Origin: Sweltsa coloradensis
Taxonomy: Eukaryota; Arthropoda; Insecta; Plecoptera; Chloroperlidae
NCBI GenBank assembly: GCA_024449915.1
Contig: JAMZAV010003273.1
Location: 1 to 64,000, forward strand
Direction: 5' to 3'
DNA: 64,000 nucleotides
Program-made: the position numbers and the translations under genes
The notes under the pieces: generated by a model
Told to the model about the DNA's origin: nothing
Databases searched by the model: none
The model's input: the letters and a program-made list of their open reading frames with translations, nothing else
Shown here: positions 31,983-43,080 of the stretch, in pieces
How the letters are laid out: every line of letters begins with the position of its first letter
Position numbering within the stretch: position 1 is the stretch's first letter

Positions 31983-32174
31983 TGTTGGATTACATGCTAC
32001 GAACGCCTGCGCGACGGGCAACCCGCCGTACGGCCGAGTCGCCAACTACAAGTCACCGCCTCCTTGCAGTGCTTAGACTCTCGTCTCTGTACGATCTACA
32101 GGGCTGAGTATAAACCACGTTTCGTCGGCCCGCTCAGACACCTTAGAAGAGACAAAACTAGTGAACTTATAACA
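31983..32174 (+). repeat. Copia 3' LTR
   Basis: 192 bp, one visible difference from the 5' LTR. A short G-rich tract (31977-31982) immediately before it is the candidate polypurine tract. Confidence 0.92.
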
Positions 32175-32179
32175 GATTC
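32175..32179. repeat. Copia target-site duplication, right
   Basis: GATTC, identical to 27698-27702. Confidence 0.9.
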
Positions 32180-33472
32180 ATTATAATTAATTGTATTTTG
32201 AAACTGGTTTTGTTAATTTGTGTTAACCTTTCGTTGTCTGTCTGTCCCACTCAATATTTTATTTCAGTTTTCTATAAATTAAACTTCAGCAGTTGGCAAG
32301 ACTGCATACTGACTTGAGCTAGATCGGCGCACTACAAGGTTGGTACTTGTTTTTCTGACAGCTGTTGAGTGACAGTGAATTTGTTTGATTGTTTTTCGAT
32401 TTTGGATACAATAAAGTAGCTTTTATTTATTTTTTGTGGGAAAAGCTATTTTGTGACAGTACACATAAAAGAATCTGTACCTACTCAATCAACAAAACAG
32501 TAAACACTGAATCAGGTACATGTACTCCAAAACCAATACGACAGACCCAGGTTTGATACCCGGCTGAGATGGAGGATTTAATTTTCGAATTTATTTCTAT
32601 CTATTTTGCATGGGTATATAGGCCCAATCTGAATACTGGGTAACTTGTACCTTCCATATTTAATGCTAAACTACCGAAGGCGATTGTCAGAAAAAAACTG
32701 AGTGAGTGGATGGTGCTAAAGAATGCAGCTTTCAAGCACTATGCATTGTAATCGATATCAGTTGTAATGTATTATCCTACGTGTAGTAATATTTCTTTAA
32801 AATGTGTACCTAACTTATTACCAGTAAGTTGACTTGACAGCTATCTAAAGTAGACGGTACCCAGGGACTGTATTAGGAACCGGTTCTTATATTTTTACTT
32901 TGATGTATTTTTTAATATTATTGTATTAAAACATACACATTGTATTGATTTTAACAAAGACAAGACACTATTTGAATTATGTAAGGACCATGGTTATAAA
33001 CTATAAAATATAAGCACGATTCTAGACCTAAAAAATAGTAGCTAGTTATGTAGGCCTACCACATTTTGTAATAAATCTGCACCATTGACATTTTGCTCCT
33101 ACTTCCTTCCTCTGAACCATATTGATGATCTTGTAGTATGGCAACCACATTATAAATAGGATATTAAAATATGTATTTAAAAACACCACCTCTACATTTA
33201 AAAATGGCAATTCGGTCCTTCACAGCTAATGAAGCCAGAATTATATAAAGATGTATTTTCTACCCAAATTTAATTGTATTTTGGTAAAAAACTATAAATA
33301 ACTGTCTGTGTAGGGCCTAAATTATACTAGAAGAGGCATTCAGTCTGAGAAACAAGTGTAGATGTGTTCATGTGACACACAATGCTAATTATGTTTAATT
33401 GTAAAATATTCCTTATGTCTGTAGTACTAGTTTATAACATTTCCCTTATAAAAAAAGTATAATTATAACATA
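32180..33472. other. Unique-looking non-coding stretch
   Basis: No gene, repeat or RNA recognised in 1.3 kb. A B-box-like 'aggtttgatacccgg' at about 32552 lacks a partner A box. The background word 'taggcctac' appears near 33051. Confidence 0.5.
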
Positions 33473-33938
33473 CTAGGAATCTTCGCAAACGCTTTTTCAG
33501 GCGCGTTGTTGGATGAGCGTATGATTTTTTAAACGAAAAAAAGCGTAAAATTGCGATTATCACGATAAATTATTTTTCGATCGCGCTCAAATTTCACACC
33601 AATACATCAATTCATAAAATTAAGGTTCTGTGTGAAAATCATTACAATCAGATAAATCATGTAGGTGTTATAAGTCGAAGAAATTTTTAAAAAATCGAAA
33701 AAAATCGTAAAATTGCGATTTTAATGAGAAATAATTGTTCGATTGCGCTAAAAAACGTGGCAGTTCTAAGTTCAGAGAATTCGAAGGCCTCCAGAAAATT
33801 TCATAACAATTGGAGTATTGGTTTAGCCGGAATCGTGTTAACAAACAGACAAAAATACAATAAGAAAACAAAACATTCCGGATTTTTTTCTCCAGTGTAG
33901 TAAAATGGAATCTTCGCTTCGCTCGCTACGCTCATCCA
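33473..33938 (-). mobile_element. HINE-like element, copy C
   Basis: Minus orientation. Plus-strand start CTAGGAATC with 'gcgcgttgttggatgagcg' just inside; plus-strand end 'cttcgctcgctacgctcatcca'. Both are T-flanked when read on the minus strand. 466 bp, shorter than most copies because interior units are missing. The 3' tail variant (gcgttt..gcgaagatt) matches copies F and G. Confidence 0.75.
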
Positions 33939-34419
33939 AAACGACAAGTTTTTTTTTTATTTTGCACTTTTATGCTTGCTACAGACTCAAATTGAAAAAA
34001 ATGGTGTAGTTTGTCTGGAAAGTGCCATATCCATACAAATCCTGAATCCTGATAGTAAGAAAACAGTTTGACAGGTATAGCTGCTTATTCGTCAACTTAC
34101 ACTATCTGTGTTCACTTTGTCCTTCCTAGTATGGCTTGCCAAATGGTGAGCTAATAGAATCATGGCCAATCTGCAAGGGAAGTCTTCTACAATATATGTA
34201 GGCTGTAAGGTACGACCAACTATATTGTTGCCTTTGAAATCGAAGTATGAACTTTGCATACAAAACATAGGGTTGTGCAAGAAGGCCTACTGTCTTGCTC
34301 CATCTAACTAAACAAAGTAATAATAAAGCTTTTCTCTGGATGGTCAGTGATTGTATTAAACTTAAAAAATCGGCTGGCTTGTAATAAGGCTACCTACTTT
34401 TATACAATGAATTAATAAA
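33939..34419. other. Spacer between HINE copies
   Basis: Nothing recognised. Confidence 0.4.
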
Positions 34420-35044
34420 CTAGGAAAACGCTTATGTCCCGCCGCGTTGATGGATGAGCGTAATTTTTTTAAACGAAAAAAGCGTAATATTGCGATTTTT
34501 TTAATAAATAATTTTTCGATTACGCTCAAATTTCACACGAATATATTAATTCATAAAATTAAAGTTCTGTCAAAAAATCATTACAATCGGATAAAGCATG
34601 TAAATTTAATTCGTCGAAGAAATGTTAAAAATTGAAAAAAATCGTAAAATTGCGATTATCATGAGAAATAATCTTTCGATTGCGCTCAAATTTTACACGA
34701 ATATATTAATTCATTAAATTAAGGTTCTGTGAAAAAATCATTACAATCGGATAAAGCATGTAGATGTTATAAGTCGAAGAATTGTTTTAAAAATCGAAAA
34801 AAATCGTAAAATTGCGATTTTCATGAGAAATATTTTTTCGATTGATTTTTCCCCCCGTGCAGTTCTTCGTTCAGATATTTCATAGACCTCCATAAAATTT
34901 CATCGCAATTGGAGTATTGGTTTAGCCGGAATCGTGTTCACAGACACAAAAATACAAAAAAAAAAAAAAAAAAAAAAAACATTCCGGATTTTTTTCTCCA
35001 GTGTAGTGAAATGGAATCTTCGCTTCGCTCGCTACGCTCATCCA
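34420..35044 (-). mobile_element. HINE-like element, copy D
   Basis: Plus-strand start CTAGGAAAACGCTTATG, then 'ccgccgcgttgatggatgag'; end 'cgctcgctacgctcatcca'. Three diverged interior units with 'aaaatcgtaaaattgcg' words. An A run of about 25 bases at 34955-34979 replaces the usual T-rich 5' tract. Confidence 0.75.
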
Positions 35045-35109
35045 ATAATACACATGTAGGTACATTTCATTTTTTTAAATTTGTTTTTATTTATTATTTA
35101 TAGGCCCTA

Positions 35110-35146
35110 GTTTTTTTTTTATTATTATTATTATTATAAGCCTATT

Positions 35147-35177
<31 letters not shown>

Positions 35178-35540
35178 TTATTTTATTATTAGTATATTTC
35201 AGTATTGTAAAGTCGTATTCTCGTTGTTGTATAATTATTTATTTCAGTTTTAATTTAGCCTATGAACATTATTTGTGTAATAAAATTAAAATTTAATTAA
35301 GTCTGTCTGATCCATGTACAATATAATATGTTTCATAATCCACGGACAAGCCGCTATGTGGCTTGTGGACACGATGTCAAATTGTTTTTTTGTAAAAAAT
35401 GCATGTTATATTATTATATAATAAAAAAAAAAAAAAAAAAAAATATTATTATTATTATTATTATAATTACTATTATTATTATTATTATTTTTATTATTAT
35501 TATTATTATCATTAGGCCTATTATTATTATTATTATTAGT
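35110..35540. repeat. (ATT)n microsatellite blocks
   Basis: ATT arrays at about 35120-35195 and 35440-35540, the second preceded by a poly-A run, with about 240 bp of AT-rich sequence between. Confidence 0.9.
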
Positions 35541-35566
35541 CAATGATAGCAGTTGTAATAAAAGTA

Positions 35567-35639
35567 TCCCCCGACTTGGGATCGAACCCAGAACCTCTGG
35601 CTTAACGCCCCATAGCTCTACCAATTGTGCTACCGAGAC
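35567..35639 (-). tRNA. tRNA-like sequence, Asn(GUU)-like, inverted copy 1
   Basis: 73 nt on the minus strand, with GTCTCGG at the 5' end, a D arm, an anticodon loop GCGTTAA (anticodon position GTT), a B box GGTTCGATCCC and a 3' part partly complementary to the 5' end. Base 33 is C instead of T and one anticodon-stem pair is broken. With a second diverged copy 330 bp away, a tRNA-derived repeat or pseudogene is more likely than a working tRNA gene. Confidence 0.45.
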
Positions 35640-36185
35640 ATAAGACACACTTTCATTAAACTGCTATTTGTTGTGACTGTTGACATCCATGATAATAATC
35701 GAACAAAAAACTGCAATGTAGCTGTCATTACTGAAAGAACACATGGAAAAATCCAATCACTTCTCATCTCCCTCGAGTTTGGGAAGTATGAATATAAGGT
35801 TTTTATAAGCATAAGCCCGCTTTGAGGACATTATTAGTCAATGATAAGCATTTGTAATAAAAGCAATATTAATAAAAAAAATATTATTGAAGGTGTGTCT
35901 TATGTCTCGGTAGCTCAATTGGTAGAGCTATGGCGCGTTAAGGCAGAGGTTCTGGGTTCGATCCACAGTCGGGGCATACTTTAACTACAACTGCTATCAT
36001 TGACTAATAATGTCCTCAAAGCGGGCTTATGCTTAAAAAACTTATATTTATACTACCCAACTCATGAGAAATGAGAAGTGATTGGATCTCTCCATGAGTG
36101 TTCTTTCAGTAATGCCAGCTACATTGAAGTCTTCTATTCGAATGTCAACAGTCACAACAAATAGCAGTTCAATGCAGGTGGGAGG
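35640..36185. repeat. Inverted repeat unit shared between the two tRNA-like copies
   Basis: 'actgctatttgttgtgactg' to 'gcccgctttgaggacatt' at about 35658-35830 returns in reverse complement at about 35998-36175. The two tRNA-like sequences are also inverted to one another but about a different axis. The arrangement is therefore two inverted copies of a larger repeat unit cut at different points, not a simple hairpin. Confidence 0.65.
35904..35976 (+). tRNA. tRNA-like sequence, Asn(GUU)-like, inverted copy 2
   Basis: 73 nt. The acceptor stem GTCTCGG/TCGGGGC pairs fully if G-T pairs are allowed. D arm GCTC...GAGC, loop GCGTTAA, T arm CTGGG-TTCGATC-CACAG with one mismatch, discriminator A. C at position 33 and two weak anticodon-stem pairs argue for a pseudogene or SINE head. 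Confidence 0.5.
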
Positions 36186-36344
36186 ATTGAAAGAAGTGGA
36201 AAAATTTTGTTTCTTAACCCAAGCTGACCCTGCCAGAAGCAGGAAACGGCAATGGATAATGATGACAACATGGGAATCAAAAAAACATTACCCAAGATTT
36301 CCGGTACAATTTACATCCGGGATGGTTTCGGATGCATAATTAGG

Positions 36345-36605
36345 TTGCTCTAGTCGGGTTTGTTCTATCAAGACTGTATTTGACCGGATCGGATCACATT
36401 TCTATGAATCAAATCGAAAATTTAAAAAAATTACATTATCGACGCTTTCTGGGATTTGTTTTCCAGTACAACTTTCAGGTGTAAGCCTACGATTAGCTAC
36501 CTCTAGTAGGGTCTAGTGTTTGTTCTTTCAAGACAGCAATTGACCGGAACGGAAAACATTTGCATGAATAAAACCGAAAATAATAAAAAGTCACATTGTC
36601 CATGT
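36345..36605 (+). repeat. Diverged direct repeat, two copies
   Basis: 'tctagtcgggtttgttct ... ttgaccgga' (about 36349-36440) recurs at about 36509-36600 ('tctagtgtttgttct ... ttgaccgga'). No coding content. Confidence 0.55.
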
Positions 36606-36863
36606 TTTACAGGAAAATTTTGGTCCGGGACAATTTTTAGGCACTTTTTCCCTTTGGCTAGTCGCCGCGCTTCTTTAGAATCCCCAACGGACGGCATCAG
36701 ACAAGATTTGTGACAATTTTCTACAATGCGATTTTTTTTTCAAAGTTGTTGCTAAAAATTAGGCCTACTGTACCAAGCCCTACATGCATTCTTATGTGTA
36801 ACTTTACAAGGAGGCTATTCGGTTATTGCAATAGGTGGATAAGACAGGGCCTAGTAATCACTA

Positions 36864-37563
36864 GCTTTGTTTGTTTGTCCTGTTTCTATTACACCAGGTG
36901 TAAGTTTTTCACGAAAACCCGTTTTTCTGTCCTGGTGTAAATGTACCTGTCACAACCCAGAAACGTTTTTTTGTCCTGTTGTAAGTTACCACAACTGCGA
37001 CTGGAGTAAGAATTTTACACCTGCTTATTTAGCAGGAGTGGGTGTAAAACAACAAAATATTGCGCCATTTTTAAAGTTTGTAGTGGCTTGGTTGTGTAGT
37101 GAGAAGCTAAGAAAGAAGCTAGAAGTTAAAATGGAAAAAGCCGGGCCGAGCAATATCTTTCCCAATGATTATATGAATCTTCACGGCCTTTCTTAAAAGG
37201 AACAATGCCAATTAATCAACCGTTAAGCAAAAACCTAAGCCCAGGGCCGACATAACCTAAAACTAGGATAGGTCTGCTTGAAAGACGTTTAGCAATGTTA
37301 TGTACAACAATGTACTAGAAACCTATTATCTAGGCCAAAATATTGAAAAATATACTAGGCCCAAAGCCTATTAGCCTATCATCGTGTGGTATGTAGGCTA
37401 GGCCTTCGTTGCCTTGTCAAATGTCAAAACTGGGTGCAAATATGTTTGTTTGTCCTAGTGGGCGTAACGCTTACTTATTACTCCTATTTCCGGTTTTATG
37501 ACGTACATCCGGACGATTCCAGGAGTAAATATGTGAACCTGGTACAGGACAAACAAACAAAGC
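36864..37563. mobile_element. Inverted-repeat element with TA duplication, 700 bp
   Basis: The left end GCTTTGTTTGTTTGTCCTG and right end CAGGACAAACAAACAAAGC are perfect 19-bp inverted repeats, flanked by TA on both sides (36862-36863, 37564-37565). TA duplications are characteristic of the Tc1/mariner superfamily. The interior has no transposase and contains 'aggtgtaag' words shared with the nested element at 40396-40897. Confidence 0.75.
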
Positions 37564-37565
37564 TA

Positions 37566-38498
37566 TTGTGGCTGGGTCTTGCCACCACGTTAAACGTAGG
37601 CCTGCGGTTAACGCCAAGCCCTAGTCTAGCCTAGTGGCTTCCGGAATCCCTAACTTTTCCATGCATAGGCCTATGCCATACTAAAGAAAATATTGAATAA
37701 GTACGGTAGTGAAGAAGGTCAAGTGACTGGGCCTACTTGTTAAAAGTTGACCCCGGGCCAGAGAAATGTGATGATTCCCAGGGCCGGCTCATGATCTTTG
37801 TGCCTAAACTGAACCTACTTTCCCTGCGTGAGCGTACCAGACGCATTCAATTCAATGCTCGTAAGATTGTTATGCAGTTGGTCCTAGTAGCCTTGATGAC
37901 TGCGCCTAGATACTATGTTGACCCTAGCCTTGTGTTTTATCATAGTCATCCGATAACACGAAATAGCTTGACCCCAGTCACTAGCCAAGGTACAAGGTCA
38001 GTGGACTGAAAATATATAAATGAAAATAAATAAAGCATGAGTTGGCCCAAATGCTATGTCAATGCACCGTGCATCGCTTTGATGTAAATTGATGAATCAA
38101 CAACAACTGGTTGTTTAAGAGTTGGGATACCGATGAAATTGTCTTAAAAAAACTACTTGCTAGACCCTGGGGTAGGCCTAGGCCTAGTAGCCCGATGCTG
38201 GTTCCGAAATGTGAGGTTATGGTACCGTACACGAGAGACCACACTCTTTTCACAACCAAGCATGCGTTGGGGAGTGTAAAATGTGGTAAAATATGCTAGA
38301 AAAGGAATTAAACAATCTTTACCTGGTTTTTATTTCTTCACACTGATTCTACTTTGATAATAAACGTGCATGGAGAAGGCACGGAGAAATTGACAGTTGA
38401 CACTAGTCAGCGGCTATTTCTCATGTGAACTGTAGATGGAAAAATTGAGAAAAGTCCAGGGCCTTCTGGATTACCGTCTTCTTTTTTTAACACAACTA
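37566..38498. other. Non-coding stretch, nothing recognised
   Basis: Background 'taggcctagg' words are frequent. No supported gene. A palindromic 'acacaactaggttgtgt' at about 38490-38506 overlaps the start of the next element. Confidence 0.45.
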
Positions 38499-39003
38499 GG
38501 TTGTGTTCCGCAAAGGCGGCCAGAACGACCAGTCTGCGACCAATGGAATTTAAATAAACACAATTCGCACCAATGACAGATCAGATTTGCAAGAAACGTA
38601 TGCGATGCGTTGCTGTTTTCACTGTTGTGGTCGAGACCAAGAAGCCCACAGTTTTATTCCGGTCGTGGGCTGGTCTTGAAGAAAGCGCGGTTATTTCAAA
38701 TTCTTTCATTGAAAATCATGGAATAATGTCAACTTCTGACAATGTTCCTGTAACTACACATGGGTAGACAATAATTCATTCATTCTTTCATTCAAATCAT
38801 TCATTAATTTAGTAAATGATATGATTTATGTAACAATTTAACGAGATATCACAACTTTTCATTAAAACACGGCCTTGTAGATGCAAGCACCATTTCGGAG
38901 CCAAGGCAGTACCTCAACAATCAGACGTTGAGTGAAACAATGAAAATAACAATACCCAGTCGAGCCCAAAATGGTCGACCGGTCGCCTTTACGGAACACA
39001 ACC
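38499..39003. mobile_element. Inverted-repeat element family X, short copy (505 bp)
   Basis: Left end GGTTGTGTTCCGCAAAGGCG, right end CGCCTTTACGGAACACAACC. Interior words such as 'ttccggtcgtgggc', 'ggttatttcaaatt' and 'gttgagtgaaacaatg' match the right half of the long copy at 39007-40962. It is therefore an internal-deletion derivative. No transposase. Confidence 0.75.
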
Positions 39004-39006
39004 TGA

Positions 39007-40962
39007 GGTTGTGTTCCGTAAAGACGACCAGAACGACCAGTATGAAACCAATGAAATTTAAGTAAACACAATTTGCACCAATGATAGATCAGATTTGCAA
39101 GGAACGTATGCGATGCGTAGTTGTTTCGATGGTTGTTGTAATTCATCCGATTACTAATCCGAGTCAGCCAAGTGTTCCAAAGTTCATCTCAGATTGCAAT
39201 CCAAGTGTCCCGGAAATAAGCCAAAACAAATCCAACCCTCATCCGACTCATCCGACCCGAAAGGAGATGACTGGGATTAGATTACTTGTTTTAGCGGGAA
39301 AATCGAAGTGAGTGATATAGTGGATCGAATTTGAAGGCATCATTTACACGTTATCCGTGTCACATGATACGGCCACAAATACAATAATGCAAAATGCTGA
39401 GTAATTAATTATTCTTCACCAAGTTTGAATAGAAATTAGACCTAGGGTTAGCCAGAGCCTACTACTAGGTCAAGGCCCTAGGGTCTAGGCTAGTCCGTGA
39501 TCCGGTTTGTAGGTTATGTCTACCCCTTTGGGTTGAAAGCTTTTGTTCCTAGCACCAAACTTGATACAATTACTTAATTAAGCCTGATTTATTTCCAGAT
39601 CCAGAATTTGCTTTTAAATTTATGAAGGGATAACAAGCTAAGGAGCTATAGCTATAGGCGGGCCTACAGACAGCACGAATCCACTCGAGCAGGAGGCTCG
39701 AGCAAAGAGGCTAGCCCTAGGCCTAGGTCTAGGCATACACCTCTGAATAGTGAGTCATAGATACCCAAGCACGTTTGCTATTTTAGTTGCTGTTTATTCA
39801 CTAATAGTTTTGTATAGGGCGTAGGCCTAGGGCCTAGGCCTCAATCTTTGGCCTTAGTTCAGTGTCTATTTACCACAGGCATCAGATCATAATAAATTTT
39901 ATGTTAGTTTCGGACTGAAAGGAGACATTTATTGGTCTAGAATGGTCACCATTTGGCAATTTGCTCAATGTGCATACACATGCCTAGCTGATTTGTATTT
40001 GCCGCCATAGTTGTAAACCTAACTGTCCCAATATTTTTTTGACATCCAATGTATCCTGACGTCACAGTAGGGTATCCGGGATTACTCACGAGATGAATTC
40101 TGGAACTCAGCTGAGTTTTATTCCGGTCGTGGGCAGGTCTTTAAGGAAAGCGCGGTTATTTCAAATTATATCATTGAAAATCATGGAATTATGTCCACTA
40201 CCAAGAATGTTCCTGTAATTCACATGGGTACACAATAAATTAATCATTCATTTATTTATTTATTTAGTAAAATGATATGATTTATGTAATATTTTAACGA
40301 GATATCACAGTTTTCATAAAAACACTGCCTTGTAGAAGCACGCACCATTCCGTAGCCAAGGCAGTTCCCAACAATCAGGCGTTGAGTGAAACAATAGGTT
40401 TGTTCTTTTGTCCACCTCAAATTGTGATAATTACACCTAGGTGTAAAATACAGAATTAGAAATGGGGTTAAAAGGTGTAATATTTCACGGGTGGACAAAA
40501 GAACGATTTTGTTGTAATTTGACAGCAAATTTCGAGGTTATGTTGCCAGCTGTCATTCAATTCAAACACTTTCAGAAGATATCTCACTCAATAACACAGT
40601 TTTGTGCATTTTCTACAATTCTATTTCATATTATTTTATTATTACCAATTTTATCTTCTATTTATAAAACAATCGCACATTATAACGGGGTTACTTTTGA
40701 AATTGGCGCGAATTTCCATAGTTACACCTTTAACACCTCCTCAAGAGGCAGGTGCAAAAAGTGTAAAAGTTGTAAGTGACCCCTGGACAAAAGAACACGT
40801 CTTTGGAAGAAATACTGTAATTACAGCTGGACAAAAGAACGCTTTTTTCTTCAAAGGTGCAAAAGGTGTAAACATTGGTGGACAAAAGAACAGACCTAAT
40901 GAAAATAACAATCCCCAGTCGAGCCCAGAATGGTCGACCGGTCGCCTTTACGGAACACAACC
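39007..40962. mobile_element. Inverted-repeat element family X, long copy (1956 bp)
   Basis: Left end GGTTGTGTTCCGTAAAGACG, right end CGCCTTTACGGAACACAACC, four bases after the short copy ends. About 1 kb (39130-40108) is absent from the short copy and shows no recognisable transposase. It contains the nested element at 40396-40897. Confidence 0.7.
40396..40897. mobile_element. Nested inverted-repeat element, 502 bp, AAT duplication
   Basis: Left end AGGTTTGTTCTTTTGTCCACC-type and right end its reverse complement with one mismatch. It is flanked by AAT on both sides (40393-40395, 40898-40900). The short family-X copy carries the uninterrupted sequence 'gaaacaatgaaaataac', the empty site. A 3-bp AT-rich duplication would suit PIF/Harbinger, but no transposase is present. 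Confidence 0.8.
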
Positions 40963-40972
40963 ATAGTTGGCG

Positions 40973-41579
40973 ATGTACAGCCAGGGTCATATATAAATCA
41001 AGAGGTCTGAAAGATACCTCTTTCACCGACATCTCGTGGTCAACTCTTGGTGTCATTATTTATATCGCCCTGTGAACTGCATTATCGACGTAAATAAGAA
41101 ACATGGCTGCTAAAATGTCAAAGGAAAATTCTCTATTCACCAGAGAAACTATCAAGCCTAGAAGAAATATAATATGGAACGTAAAGTGAGCATTATATAT
41201 CGATACCTTGGCCTTGGCATAGCATTAAGACTATGCCTTAGTTCTTATATTTGCCTTAGTTTCTAATTAATTTTGAATAATTCTATCTTGGCTGTCAAGT
41301 CTTATTTGCAAACCACCAAAGTTTGTTTAATGCTTTTGTTTTGATAAAATTGTATTTTTCAGCTGACTGCCTTCTAGATATTGACTATTTTGTTGACCAA
41401 GAGTCTTTCAAAGCCTCCTAAATAATATTAATAACATCAAATAGTCTAGGGAACTTCCATCGATCGATAATGCAGTTCACAGGACGATATAAATAATGGC
41501 ACCAAGAGTTGACCACGAGATGTCGGTGAAAGAGGTATCTTTCAGACCTCTTGATTTATATATGACCCTGACTGTACAT
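40973..41579. mobile_element. Long-inverted-repeat element, 607 bp
   Basis: Arms of about 118 bp, starting ATGTACAGCCAGGGTCATAT on the left and ending with the near reverse complement on the right, with three or so differences. The core of about 370 bp is unique and non-coding. No clear target duplication. Confidence 0.75.
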
Positions 41580-41597
41580 GAGTAGTGGTCAATGACA

Positions 41598-41850
41598 TAA
41601 TAATTATAAGCTAAGCGCTAGACACACAGTATGGCCGTGGGGAGCATGACAATTTGAAGCTGTTTTGAATAGGGAAAAACCAACCGCCGTCTAAATGTAT
41701 CGTACCCTTAAATTTAACTGCCTTTGCGTAAACAAGCGGTGTAAAATCAAAACCGCAAGATGGCGATTTGTCGATATTATTCAATGACATAATATAGGCT
41801 AAGCTAAGTGCTAGACACACAGTATGGCCGTGGGGACCATGACAATTGAC
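41598..41850 (+). repeat. Direct repeat of about 60 bp
   Basis: 'agctaagcgctagacacacag' type block with 'tatggccgtgggga' at about 41606-41655 recurs at about 41796-41848, spacing about 190 bp. Confidence 0.6.
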
Positions 41851-43080
41851 GACTCGAAATGGGCGGAGCTTAAAACGATTGATAGGTCACGTGACTATTC
41901 TCCGTTTCAGTGCGAGGTGGCATTAAATTGATGGCCCTCAACTTTTCTTACCCCTAATAGCTCTGATCTCCCGGTCTATTGTACGCCGAGTTATGAATGG
42001 CACGCATACCTTGTCCGGCAGCGTCGTATGCTCCGGCCGGCCGGCTCGCGACGCGTTATCTTACCTTTTGATCTAAACGTCTTGTCAATAAAATATCAAC
42101 TAGAAAAAATGTTAATTTTTCGGTAATTTTAATAAAATTTGTTTACTATGATGACAAGTTGTGAATTAAGTAAATACTCTTTTTTAAATTTCGGTTTTAT
42201 GATGAAAACTACGAGAGTTGTGACCGAATGAAATTGCTATGCTCGTTGTGATATTCATATGCCTACTGATTAACCATTAATTAATTATCATGATTGATGA
42301 TGATTTAAAATAATATATCAGCCAAGGACCGTTTGTTGTTGGTTTTGTTGCTAATAAACACGTATCAATGGGTTTTTTACACTGATCAATAACAGCATTG
42401 AGTACTAAAACTCAATTCATTCATTCAAACGACAATTATTATTCATTGTAAACAAGGGCCTTTGTGCTATATGGTGCAATGGTTCTTTATTTCATCAGTA
42501 GGGAAACACTCCCGTCTGTGTATAACTGATTACATGTAACGTGCTGCTAACATAAGGTACGTTAAATATACCAATATGGTAATTAGTAATTACTAATTAT
42601 AATGGAGGCATCGTAACATTCGAAAACGTGTGCCCTACCGGGTCACCGAGGATCGAACCCGTGTAGGCTTACGTACATAGGCCCTCACTCCACTTGTCTA
42701 CCGACTTGCATTTAACAAAAGGCTAATTTCAAAGGAGACAGGTACAATTATCTCCTTCTGTCGATTATAAGCTTAACTGATCTTACATCAGTCAGACTCA
42801 GCCATCGTCTTCAGGGCTGTACAATACCTCCCCTACAAACCGGTTTTTATGCCGACCGCCAGTGCCAGCTCGGAATGAAACGGAGAATAGTATTGGGTAT
42901 AAATCCACATTTCGCAAGTTGGCGCCTGCTGAACGGCGCATCATTTATCACGCTCTAACTTTTATTCTATTCATTATTTAATACTTAAAGGCATTAAATC
43001 ACAATGGATGAAGTATTTTTTTAATACAAGAAGGTGTACAAAAAAATAAGAATGCCGGACATTTTGGCAACCTTGGATGA
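41851..43080. other. Non-coding stretch with one tRNA-like SINE head
   Basis: Mostly AT-rich and unassigned. On the minus strand at about 42632-42712 an A-box-like 'ggtagacaagtgg' and a B box 'gggttcgatcctc' are spaced as in a tRNA, so this is probably a SINE head. A 27-bp word 'actattctccgtttcagtgc...' at 41892 returns inverted near 42866-42892, possibly the ends of an unrecognised element. Confidence 0.4.

Larger units (their letters stand above)
27703..32174 (+). mobile_element. Copia (Pseudoviridae-type) LTR retrotransposon, 4472 bp
   Basis: Two 192-bp LTRs (27703-27894 and 31983-32174), TGTTGG...AACA, differ at one visible position (27819 A, 32099 C). A 5-bp duplication GATTC flanks them. 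Internal order is gag, protease, integrase, RT, RNase H, which is the Copia order. The primer site is of the half-tRNA type known from Drosophila copia. The coding region is split by at least seven frame changes and in-frame stops, at odds with the near-identical LTRs. There is no envelope-like frame. Confidence 0.92.

Noticed and set aside
41892..42892. Transposon with 27-bp inverted ends
   Set aside because: Only one imperfect inverted word pair, no target duplication and no interior support. Mentioned in the feature note only.
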